Source: GCA-002793235 sp965267355
GTDB taxonomy: Bacteria > Bacteroidota > Bacteroidia > Flavobacteriales_E > Vicingaceae
NCBI GenBank assembly: GCA_965267355.1
Contig: OZ253956.1
Location: 620,001 to 684,000 of the forward strand
Length of the DNA: 64,000 bases
Reading direction: 5' to 3'
Each line of letters starts with the position of its first letter. Positions within the stretch are counted from its first letter, which is position 1. A program made the translations under genes and the position numbers. Under the pieces are notes generated by a model. The model saw only the letters and a program-made list of their open reading frames with translations. It had not been told where the DNA came from and searched no databases. This document shows, piece by piece, positions 9,701 through 15,856 of the stretch.

Positions 9701-11228
9701 TACAGCTACTTTAATTAACTTATGTGCTGGAGCATATACACTAACAATTACTGATTCAACTGGATGTCAAGCTAATTTTGCTTACCCGCTAAGTAATGTA
9801 AATGCTCCTGCTCCAAATACAGTTGTAACTCACGCTCAATGTAACGGAGATTGTAACGGTGTAATTACTGCTACTCCAAATGGTGGTACTGCTCCTTATA
9901 GTTATTTCTGGAACCCTCTAGGAGATACAACTAACTCAATTAGTAATTTATGTGTTGGGCAGTACTCTGTAGAAATAACTGACGCTAATGGCTGTATTGG
10001 AGTTGCTATTGACAGCGTAACTCAACCAGATGTGTTATTAGCAAATATCAATTCTGCTAATGCAAGTTGTAATGGTGTTTGTGATGGTTGGGCTGTTTCT
10101 AACACACTTGGTGGTACTGCTCCTTTCACTTACAACTGGACTCCAGGTAATTTACCACAAGATTCTATTACGAATTTATGTGCCGGAATTTATTATGTAA
10201 CTGTTACAGATAGCAACAACTGTACTGTAAATGATAGTGTAACTATTATAGAGCCAACCGGAATTACTTCAACAGATGTTACAACAGATGCCTCATGTTC
10301 TTCTGCTTGTGATGGAGCTGCAACAATTACTCCTGCTGGTGGAGTTGGGCCATACACTTACCAGTGGAATGGTAATACTACTCCTGGACAATCTAATACC
10401 GAAACTGGATTGTGTTTTGGAGTTAACACAGTTGAAATTTTTGACCAAAATGGTTGTAGCATACTTGACACCGTTAACATAGGTGCCATAGATACGGTAC
10501 TGGCTGATGCTGGACCAGACACTACAATTTGTTTGGGAGATCCTATTAGCTTAAATGGAGTTGCTACGGGTATCTTTACCAATGTAGAATGGTTTGTTCT
10601 TCCAGGAATGAGCTCCATAGGAACAACTGACACCATTACGTTTACCCCAACTACAACTGGAACTATTTGTTATGTATATCAAGTTAATGGACCTTGTGTT
10701 GCAACTGATACTGTTTGCATTACCGTTGAACCGTTACCAATAATTGATGCTGGACCGGATGTAACCATACTTGAAAATACAACTACAACTTTAGGTGCTA
10801 CAGGTGGCGTTTCTTATACTTGGACTCCTGGTTCAACACTTAGTGATTCTACTATTGCTAATCCTGTTGCTTCACCAGCACAAACTACTACGTATTATGT
10901 TACTGGTGTATCTGCAAATGGTTGTACAGCTACCGATAGTGTTGTGGTAACAGTTCTTCCTGCTATTAAATTCCCAGATGGTATTTCACCAAATGGAGAT
11001 GGCAAAAATGATACTTGGATAATTGACTTTATTGAACAATTCCCGAATAACGTAGTTGAGATATATAACCGTTGGGGTGAATTACTATTCCACGCTGATG
11101 GATATCAACAAGATTGGGATGGAACATATAATGGAGAGCCATTGCCAATAGGAACTTATTACTATGTAATTGAACTTAACGAAGAAGGTTTTGAACCATA
11201 TACTGGTCCAATAACCATATTAAGATAA
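726..11228 (+). CDS. Giant secreted surface protein with 38 SprB-type repeats and gliding-motility C-terminal domain
   Basis: A 3500-residue cell-surface protein, probably an adhesin or filament carried outward by the T9SS. A Sec signal peptide covers about residues 1-25 (start at residue 1 or Met3), with cleavage near F-A-G. Residues 27-110 form the W-V-G-N-S-G-D-W entry domain seen in large Bacteroidota surface proteins. Residues about 274-3255 are 38 tandem repeats of about 79 residues resembling SprB repeats, each with C-N-G-x-C-D-G, G-G-T-x-P-Y, L-C-A-G and T-D-x-N-G-C. Residues 3256-3415 are two PKD/Ig-like modules starting A-G-P-D. Residues 3415-3500 match the gliding-motility-associated (CHU_C, type B) domain, including S-P-N-G-D-G and N-R-W-G. 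The next gene, a PorP/SprF protein, starts one base after the stop. The ligand and any role in gliding are unknown. Confidence 0.93.
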   Translation: MWMGLRKYCFLFALFNFFLFSNVFAGDFYWVGNSGDWNDPMHWANVSGGQGGAAGLPGSSDNVFIDKNSFTLSNQTITITNNISVNDFTITKSSIPFELTSNNPINTTIYGKVDVSSIMFTNNLTGAIYLKSTNGTKQMNFGTWNWKVDFYFEATGKYVLTNPILSSNNKVILNKGDLDLAGNDIVCKDFIASSSSKKKLISNNSDVLVYNSWQTTKSKFNYNFSNTNVYLLNPNQNAINIVGDNYSINQSKLPKNTNNKVISSIVIDNDTVSCGNTCDGVLYIDTVVTDCPPYTVLNWVGAGPPNGPPWGDTIVQLCPGSYTAVVQDGCGFNFGQAADVLGHPPIIPISEIITQPSCKGDCDGEVSVSVIGANYANWTFTWMPVGGTVNTVFTTTTYSNLCTGNYTLQAQDGHGCDTTFNYFVPEPDSLYANVSVVDVDCNGDCTGSATSNPTGGTPGFSYSWVPATGNPAVDTAQTFPNLCAGVNYSVTVTDANGCVNDTTIQVNEPQPLVLDTISTNVTCGGACDGTITVTVLNGGTPPFTHSWSTGNVDNGAIGDLTALCPGTYYDTLTDGNNCDTIIAFTITEPNILTTSTNPTDVTCNGTCNGTAVTTPAGGAGGYMYNWTAIPPQAFSGQGSDSIFNLCPGTYIVEVTDANMCNVFDTISISEPPPLTLNLSKTDVTCPTFCDGTATVTPSGGTGDPAVDFNYSWTGPSCSPCLTQSIASLCPGTYIVTVTDSFGCQAVDSIVVNEPLPINLVMNSTDETCAGACDGTAGVTVTGGTGDPAVDFTYIWTSVPAGQVGPGQGTDSIFSLCAGDYTVNITDSVGCPTSAQVTINPQTVIIDNLVTTDLSCNGVCNGTATVSPTGGVPPYTVSWNGGVAINVPAAGSSTEIGLCAGNHTVTIIDDNNCPLVVNFTINEPPLLTTNTNTTDVSCFGACDGTAITSGNGGTAPYNYVWNSIPAGAPFPIANDSISGLCAGTYYVEVTDDSLCTVSDTVTIIEPSEILPNATGTDITCNGLNDGSAISLPTGGVVPYSWVWTGPGGPYNGQSISPLGPGQYIVTVTDSNNCTGVDTVDIIDPPALTVNASATNASCGTVCDGTALATANGGTPGYSYSWNTTPVQNGAMATGLCAGTYTVTVTDTNGCTAQDTTVINNLIIITINPSIIGLSCNGTCDGEATAVPSGGQTPYTYSWSNGDTTQTADSLCPGWVFVTVTDANGCASTDSINMPVAPPVLVPNGSIDQQISCNGACDGMVSSAPSGGTPPYSIVWSLPNGIDTNNVCAGTVVVTVTDANSCVQAETLFVVEPDTISPNATITDINCNGDTTGSITLNPSGGTPGYTFTWVPNVSTSNSASNLPAGTYTITITDTAGCSRTDNYEITEPPVLSSTPIGVDISCNGACDGMAAVIVGGGTPPYTYSWAPNGETNDTIFNLCPPFLTNTVTVTDSNGCITSETITINEPAALNANVTGTPIGCSSVCDGTAIANPTGGTVPYSYQWSPNAAPNPLNGSSISNLCADTFSVTVTDTNGCSAQGTYIVTEPTALAVTLDSTNITCNGLTNGTATANPTGGTPPYSYSWVGGCLAGTDTNQTITGLCAGVYTVTVTDSANCIFVGSVIIEEPTPIDDNEVVVDANCGICDGSIVVFPSGGTPGYNHSWSNGVTNPNNPGLCAGFYTDTITDNNGCQAIFTIAVSNPTGPSGVTTTVNDATCFGACDGSINVIPIGGTPSYSYSWNSVPAGGPYPNDSTITALCAGIYNLTVTDALNCVLATSMVVGEADSIVANEIFTDATCNGLCDGTASVTPQGGTPPYQFLWSHNGSTAASASGLCVGPVSVTITDDNGCTEVVNFNIGSPNALSVSSSITDALCNGACDGTATANPSGGTGPYNYQWNDPSSQTGQTATGLCAGIYIVTVTDFNGCSGNDTITIGEPTVIDDNEIVTDATCGVCDGSITVAASGGTPGYMYNWPTLGAGTPTVNALCAGSYPLEITDNNGCTDTFLIAVSNPNGPTLSVTTNNASCNGVCDGSATATVTSGTPNYQFLWSPGGQNTSSVSGLCAGNYTVQVTDGNGCITVEPVTIMDNNAISATVTKVDATCNGNCDGFAQITPNGGVPPYQYSWVGGVATGQTASAVGGLCAGNYTVTITDALGCSHVENITINESNVLTVSTSGIAANCNGGCDGQATATPTGGTAPYTYLWSNNASTPTITALCAGTYTVTITDDNGCTATSSVTIGDGIAITATLNVTDATCGVCDGDITATAGGGSGAPYQYSWSPGGQITPSINGLCPGAYNLTITDNAGCSELFTVLVNNANGPTLSTLADSVTCFNDCDGLAYTTVTAGNPNYIFQWDDALLQTNDSATNLCAGLYTVVVQDALGCISVDSVTVPEPTEILANITFTEPTCNGICDGTATVNPTGGVGNISIQWGASAGNQITPTATGLCAGTHLVTLTDDNGCSIVDSVTLTDPANISITASATSPTCNGNCDGTAVATAAGGTPGYLYSWNTVPAQPNALAASLCTGTYIVTVTDANGCTDTASVNVPDPTLLTTTSTPTSPTCNGVCDGSITTTPNGGVAPYTYLWSNGDTTQTTSSTLCAGTYDVIIVDANNCTAYDTIVLTAAPMLNDNTVINQPNCNLCDGSATSTPIGGIGPFDFVWTDPTNPVPPLLTDLGVATSTVVGLCAGTLDLEITDQGTGCIYNYTILVNNANGPNLAMNSTSETCTGSCDGTATVTPTGGTAPYTYSWSPTGPPADTNQTATGLCPNTYTVTVTDSSGCITSDTITITPSTGLNLAISSIVPETCFGDCDGQATVSVGSGTAPFQYNWNPTSQISPTATGLCTGNYVVTVTDSTNCMDSISANVTGPNILTVTAAINTPISCNGSNDGVAIANVLGGTPNYQYSWNTVPAQNTQMATGLSAGTYIVTVTDDNGCTAMDTVTLTEPTAIDDNEIITLPNCNLCDGAITVTPTGGIGPYTYSWTTPTAPPSPQPITATLINLCAGAYTLTITDSTGCQANFAYPLSNVNAPAPNTVVTHAQCNGDCNGVITATPNGGTAPYSYFWNPLGDTTNSISNLCVGQYSVEITDANGCIGVAIDSVTQPDVLLANINSANASCNGVCDGWAVSNTLGGTAPFTYNWTPGNLPQDSITNLCAGIYYVTVTDSNNCTVNDSVTIIEPTGITSTDVTTDASCSSACDGAATITPAGGVGPYTYQWNGNTTPGQSNTETGLCFGVNTVEIFDQNGCSILDTVNIGAIDTVLADAGPDTTICLGDPISLNGVATGIFTNVEWFVLPGMSSIGTTDTITFTPTTTGTICYVYQVNGPCVATDTVCITVEPLPIIDAGPDVTILENTTTTLGATGGVSYTWTPGSTLSDSTIANPVASPAQTTTYYVTGVSANGCTATDSVVVTVLPAIKFPDGISPNGDGKNDTWIIDFIEQFPNNVVEIYNRWGELLFHADGYQQDWDGTYNGEPLPIGTYYYVIELNEEGFEPYTGPITILR
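1545..10490 (+). repeat. 38 tandem ~237-base coding repeats (SprB-type)
   Basis: The first Cys of the C-x3-C-D-G signature falls at base 1545 and the last at 10296, giving 38 units at a mean of 236.5 bases. Units have diverged at the DNA level. Five units carry a one-residue-shorter signature C-x2-C-D-G, at bases 5640, 6567, 7482, 8634 and 9597, i.e. every 4, 4, 5 and 4 units. This points to a higher-order repeat in the second half. Most units keep four cysteines. Confidence 0.92.
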
Positions 11229-11229
11229 A

Positions 11230-12153
11230 ATGAAAAAGGTAATATACATAGCATTATTAATTTTTGGTAGCAGCAGCTTGTTTGCTCAGCAGCTCCCTCA
11301 TTTTAGTCAGTACTACTTAAACGATTTCTTAATAAATCCTGCTGTAGCAGGTAGTAGAGGTTATTTTGAAGGTATTTCTACCCACCGTTACCAATGGGAA
11401 GGAATTACTGATGCTCCAAGAACCTATACGCTGAGTGTTCATGGTCCTTCTAAGAATAGAAAAATGGGCTTTGGCGGCTACATTTTTACCGATAATGTTG
11501 GCCCAACGCGTAGAACAGGTTTTAATGCTTCTTATGCATACCATTTGAGATTAAATCAAAAATTAAAGTTAGGGTTAGGATTGAATTTCGGTGTTCTGCA
11601 ATTTATGATTGATGGTTCTAAAATTACATTACGAGATGCTGACGATGTAATTATTACCAATGGAGTACAATCTACTTTAGTCCCAGATGCTGGTTTTGGA
11701 ACTTACTTGTACCACGATAATTATTACTTTGGATTTTCTGCACCTCAGCTGTTAAACATGAAAGTGAACTTTTTTGATGAAGGAGAAAACCCAACAGGAA
11801 CTTTACCTTCTCACTTTTTTGTAAATGCAGGTTATAAGTTCAGACAAATAGAAGACTTTATTATTGAACCAATGGTTTTTGTAAAGTATGTAAAACCTGC
11901 ACCCGTTCAGTTTGAAGGTACAGTAAGAATTATGTACAAAGAGCAAGTTTGGATATCTGGAACTTACCGTGATAAGGATGCCATGGCACTAGCAATAGGT
12001 TATGTGATAAACAATAGTTTTACCATTGCGTATGCTTACGATTTTACTACTACCAACTTAAAAAATTACAATGATGGTACGCACGAATTATCTGTAGGTG
12101 CTCGTTTTTACAGAGCTACCAAAAAAGATAAAGCTGCCCCTAAGATTGAATAA
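11230..12153 (+). CDS. PorP/SprF-family type IX secretion outer-membrane protein
   Basis: A 307-residue outer-membrane beta-barrel of the PorP/SprF family. SprF in Flavobacterium is needed to secrete SprB, the classic giant repeat adhesin, so this copy is probably the dedicated partner of the protein encoded just upstream. The signal peptide ends after S-L-F-A-Q, followed by the family opening Q-Q-L-P-H-F-S-Q-Y and L-I-N-P-A-V-A-G-S. The rest alternates in barrel fashion and ends in a charged Lys-rich tail. The start lies one base after the upstream stop, so the two genes are surely co-transcribed. A second PorP/SprF copy sits before gldK at 46835. Confidence 0.93.
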   Translation: MKKVIYIALLIFGSSSLFAQQLPHFSQYYLNDFLINPAVAGSRGYFEGISTHRYQWEGITDAPRTYTLSVHGPSKNRKMGFGGYIFTDNVGPTRRTGFNASYAYHLRLNQKLKLGLGLNFGVLQFMIDGSKITLRDADDVIITNGVQSTLVPDAGFGTYLYHDNYYFGFSAPQLLNMKVNFFDEGENPTGTLPSHFFVNAGYKFRQIEDFIIEPMVFVKYVKPAPVQFEGTVRIMYKEQVWISGTYRDKDAMALAIGYVINNSFTIAYAYDFTTTNLKNYNDGTHELSVGARFYRATKKDKAAPKIE

Positions 12154-15100
12154 TTAGAAAAACGCCCTCACCTGTACTCCACCAGTATGTATTACTGGAG
12201 AATTGTCAGAAGCTCTTCCATTATAATTCACACTTAGCTGCATGTGCTTGGACAGGTTTTGTTGGTAATTCAATTCCCAAGTCATGTTAGTGCCAGGTTC
12301 TAAACCTTCCATCATCTCATACGCCAAAGCCGTATTATTGGTAATCGAAAACTGGTTATCAATATAACTAAAGGTTGCTCTAAAACTACCTTTAGCTGCA
12401 ACATTGTAACGTAATTCTGTTCCCACAGTTTGGCTAACTAACTCTTCTCCTCCATAAATGGTATCATTGGTTTTTTGTTCGTAATTGTAAAACACACTGG
12501 CTCTAAACTTTACACTCGGTTGCACCGAAAATTTGGGTTCAAACTCATAAGTGTTTAAGAAAAAATTACGATTGCTAAAAAATTCAGATAAGTTGGTTTT
12601 AATACCATTTGCACCCAATAATGTTAGAGTATAAACTCTGGTTATGTTCCAACGAGTTTTTAACGCTCTGTTTAAGGTTTGTCGAGATTCTATTCCGTTG
12701 GTTAATAAAGATCTACTTCTGTTGTCTTGAAAGGTAAAATCAGTACCAAATTTAGTTCCAGTTCGATTAAAATATATGGTATTTAAAAACCCGTAATTTA
12801 AGGTTACTAAGTTACTATCAGCAATATCTCCAATAAATGGGTTGTAATAATCCTCTTTGTTAGATACTTTCCTACTGACTCTATAATTGGTTCGATTAGA
12901 AAAACGTGATACCAATTTTTTAAATCCTTTTTCACTGCCCCATTGAGCTTCAGGTCTTAAAAATAACCCTTGGTTAAATTGGTTGGTGTAAGTTCTTACA
13001 TAATCATTAGTAGGAGTAAATATTTTTATAAAATTAGCCTGATCCTGAAAAGCAGCAATATCAAATTCGTTTAAATCTTTTACGCCATTCCCGTTAATAT
13101 CACCAATATAAGCATGGGTACCTTGTCCCGGCTGCACCTCTACATAAGAAAATTCTTTTTTAACTTCTAAACCTGAACCAACCTCATAATAAGTATTAGA
13201 AGAGATTACACGCTTCAAAAATTTGGCAACATATTCCACCCTTGCTAATACATTTTCTTCAGGTTGCAAAGCGGTAAATGCTGGCTCTAAAATTTCCAGT
13301 TTTCTATAGGTAAATTTTGTGCGGAATTTATGATTCTTATTTTTCACCAAACCTAAACCAAAAGTTACATCTTCAGCAAAAGTCGTTCCTGTAAAATCGT
13401 TTATTAGTGGAGCATTATCTCTTCGTTGTCGGTAGCTAATTAAAAAATTGTTTTCTGTAGTATCTGCACTTCGTATAAATGTTTCCCACATCACAAACTC
13501 GTAACTATTTGCTTGCAAAGAGTCTGTATTTTCATTGAGATAGTATTTATTTTTCTCGGTTTCTTCAGCAACTCCAATCATAAACCATTTTATATTCTTT
13601 GAAAAAGTTGCTTTGTGCCTTAAGAAATCAGTATTATTTAACCCCTCTGTAGTTAGAAAACTCCCATCTGCCTGTAAAGTAAATCCTTTCCATGTGTACA
13701 TGGTATACAGTGAGTTTTTCAATCCATCAAACTCATTCTCGTTTTTTAGTACATCAACATCATATTGCAAGTTGGCCTTTTTTTGCTTTTCAAGCCCCAC
13801 AAAGGCATTCACTATATGTTGATTAGAATTTAAAAACGTATTACTACTTCCTGTCCAAATTTGGGTAAGGTTCCAGTCTCGTTCAAACTCAGCACTTCTA
13901 AACCTTTGTATGGGAGTAAAATTTTCTTCAATAAATTCATAGCCTGTTCCTATTTTAAATTTCCATGGAATTTCTTCATCTTCTAAATTTACTTTATTAG
14001 AAGTATTTACCTTTAAGGCATAACCTATGTTGTCCTCACTATCTTTATCCGAAAACGTATTAATATCATTATTAGAAACCGCTCCCTCCCAACTCACAAA
14101 AGATTCTTTGGTGTAATTATACTGTCCGCCAAAAGTGGCCATTTGTCGGGTTTTTGGAGTAACTAACAAAATTACAGGTTCATACTCTCCTTGGGGAATA
14201 CCCCCAATGGGTTGCACCCACTCATAAACCTTACCATTTGCAGTACTTTGTATTTGCACATAATCACCTCTATTAGGGCCCAAGTAAGAAAAGCCTAATT
14301 GATATATCGCACTATCTGGGTTAGTAGAATAAACAAACACTGAATCAAAACCTAAGGTATCAATCATCTTATATAACACCAGGTTTTCAGAAAAATCTAC
14401 CACATTAATATTAGGAACAATAGCCTGATGTAAACTATCTCCTATATTTGAAAGCACTAATTTATCTTCATCGTTTAATTCTTGTTGCAAAGGCTGATTT
14501 CGGGAATCTTGTTCAGAATAAACATTTAACCTCAATTTTAGTTTTTCACTTTCGTAGTCATTTCCAAAATGCACTAATGAACGCGCATAGTTCCTATCTG
14601 AATACTGAAATTCAGCAACTATTCTAGAATTACTGGTAATTAAAGTGTTTGCTGTAAACGTTAACTCAGCTGTATTGTAATCTATAATATAATCAAACTC
14701 GTTACCTCGTTTCATTAACTTCCCATCAACATAAATTTGCTCAGTACCTGATAAAACAATGATAAAGGTTTCGTTTTCTGCCCCAACTAAGCGATAAGGT
14801 CCCTGATTACCCTCAACTCCCAATATTTTATTACGAGCAAACTTACCTTTAGATAGGGCACCACTAATTGTGGGCTTCATTACTGCATTTTGATTCTTAA
14901 AAGGCTTTAATTGCATCTCAAAACTCCCCCCTTTAACTTTTTTATTAAAATTCATAAAGTAGCTTTTAGGTCGCTCCATATAAAAATCACCTGCTGTTAA
15001 TTTCCAGCTATCACTAAACAACTGAATAAAAACCCTATCAAACTCCTGTAACTGTTGCGTGTTCCCTTCAGCTTGTATCGGTATATTATCATCCGAAATG

Positions 15101-15633
15101 CTTGCTAAAATACTTACATTATTACTTAGCCTACCCGAAAGTTGAAGGTTTAAACTCGAATTAACCGATAAGTTCTGATTGTTTCCAAATGCAACACCCC
15201 TGGAAATACTACCACTTTTATTCAATCCATTCAAATAAAAAATATCATCAGGATCAGCGGTGTATTCGTACTTAAACGGATTCTTAGCTCGTTGCCCTTT
15301 AGCTGTTACCTCTTCCATTTTTTTATGCTCGTACGAATCATCAAAAGAATATGGAAAAACACGATAAGTTAAGCTAATATGCTGTCCTTTAAGGGATTTA
15401 TCATTAATGATAAAAAGGCTTTTAGCATAATCTATCTCATATGCATTATTATCAATAGGTTGATTGCCCATAAAAATGATTTCAGAGTTTGGAATTATAC
15501 TTAAACTATCTAACTGCAAGGTATCTTCACTTAGTCTTAGTGTTTGTTTTTTTAAATTACTAATGTTCTGGGCAACAATTAATTGAACCATAATTAGCAT
15601 TAAAATTAGTAGTATGTAGTGCAATTTTTTCAA
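12154..15633 (-). CDS. Large outer-membrane protein, SprA-like features, function unknown
   Basis: A 1159-residue protein with an N-terminal signal peptide (cleavage near I-V-A-Q). Residues about 25-110 form a small beta domain, followed by a region with I-S-R-G-V and G-N-T-Q-Q-L-Q-E-F-D-R-V, motifs that recall SprA and related large T9SS barrels. The C-terminal two thirds look like many amphipathic strands rich in Asn, Tyr and Phe, ending in aromatic F-F as barrel proteins do. Residues 845-856 form a canonical EF-hand loop (D-x-N-x-N-G-x-x-D-x-x-E). The start is TTG, after a GGGG stretch; an in-frame stop lies just upstream. The stop codon abuts that of the convergent PorP/SprF gene. Role in secretion is inferred, not shown. 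Confidence 0.8.
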   Translation of the reverse strand: MKKLHYILLILMLIMVQLIVAQNISNLKKQTLRLSEDTLQLDSLSIIPNSEIIFMGNQPIDNNAYEIDYAKSLFIINDKSLKGQHISLTYRVFPYSFDDSYEHKKMEEVTAKGQRAKNPFKYEYTADPDDIFYLNGLNKSGSISRGVAFGNNQNLSVNSSLNLQLSGRLSNNVSILASISDDNIPIQAEGNTQQLQEFDRVFIQLFSDSWKLTAGDFYMERPKSYFMNFNKKVKGGSFEMQLKPFKNQNAVMKPTISGALSKGKFARNKILGVEGNQGPYRLVGAENETFIIVLSGTEQIYVDGKLMKRGNEFDYIIDYNTAELTFTANTLITSNSRIVAEFQYSDRNYARSLVHFGNDYESEKLKLRLNVYSEQDSRNQPLQQELNDEDKLVLSNIGDSLHQAIVPNINVVDFSENLVLYKMIDTLGFDSVFVYSTNPDSAIYQLGFSYLGPNRGDYVQIQSTANGKVYEWVQPIGGIPQGEYEPVILLVTPKTRQMATFGGQYNYTKESFVSWEGAVSNNDINTFSDKDSEDNIGYALKVNTSNKVNLEDEEIPWKFKIGTGYEFIEENFTPIQRFRSAEFERDWNLTQIWTGSSNTFLNSNQHIVNAFVGLEKQKKANLQYDVDVLKNENEFDGLKNSLYTMYTWKGFTLQADGSFLTTEGLNNTDFLRHKATFSKNIKWFMIGVAEETEKNKYYLNENTDSLQANSYEFVMWETFIRSADTTENNFLISYRQRRDNAPLINDFTGTTFAEDVTFGLGLVKNKNHKFRTKFTYRKLEILEPAFTALQPEENVLARVEYVAKFLKRVISSNTYYEVGSGLEVKKEFSYVEVQPGQGTHAYIGDINGNGVKDLNEFDIAAFQDQANFIKIFTPTNDYVRTYTNQFNQGLFLRPEAQWGSEKGFKKLVSRFSNRTNYRVSRKVSNKEDYYNPFIGDIADSNLVTLNYGFLNTIYFNRTGTKFGTDFTFQDNRSRSLLTNGIESRQTLNRALKTRWNITRVYTLTLLGANGIKTNLSEFFSNRNFFLNTYEFEPKFSVQPSVKFRASVFYNYEQKTNDTIYGGEELVSQTVGTELRYNVAAKGSFRATFSYIDNQFSITNNTALAYEMMEGLEPGTNMTWELNYQQNLSKHMQLSVNYNGRASDNSPVIHTGGVQVRAFF

Positions 15634-15659
15634 CCCCTTTTACAATCAGGCATAACTAA

Positions 15660-15667
15660 CAAAGATA
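15660..15667 (-). promoter_or_regulatory. -7 box for the large outer-membrane protein gene
   Basis: On the minus strand this reads TATCTTTG, an exact TAnnTTTG match about 27 bases before the TTG start at 15633. It supports that start. No clear TTG -33 element lies 19 bases further up. Confidence 0.45.
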
Positions 15668-15817
15668 CGATTAGTTAAAAAGTACTATAGTAACTTAAAA
15701 AACTGCTAATTATGATAGTCTCATTGATTTTTCAACCTAAAAACCACTTATTTAACATTATTCTTAAATTTTAAACCACTTTAATTGATATAATTTAGGA
15801 TATTATACTGTAATAAT

Positions 15818-15825
15818 TATATTTG
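15818..15825 (+). promoter_or_regulatory. -7 box for the substrate-binding protein gene
   Basis: TATATTTG is an exact match to TAnnTTTG, 31 bases before the ATG at 15857. The -33 region has TTTAG at about the right distance instead of TTTG. Confidence 0.5.
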
Positions 15826-15856
15826 TATTTGGATTAAAACGTTTTATCTAAGCAAT

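Noticed and set aside
1545..10490. Regular tandem repeats that could suggest a CRISPR array
   Set aside because: The repeats are about 237 bases, have diverged, and stay in one open frame of 3500 codons with conserved protein motifs. There are no short identical repeats with unique spacers and no cas genes.
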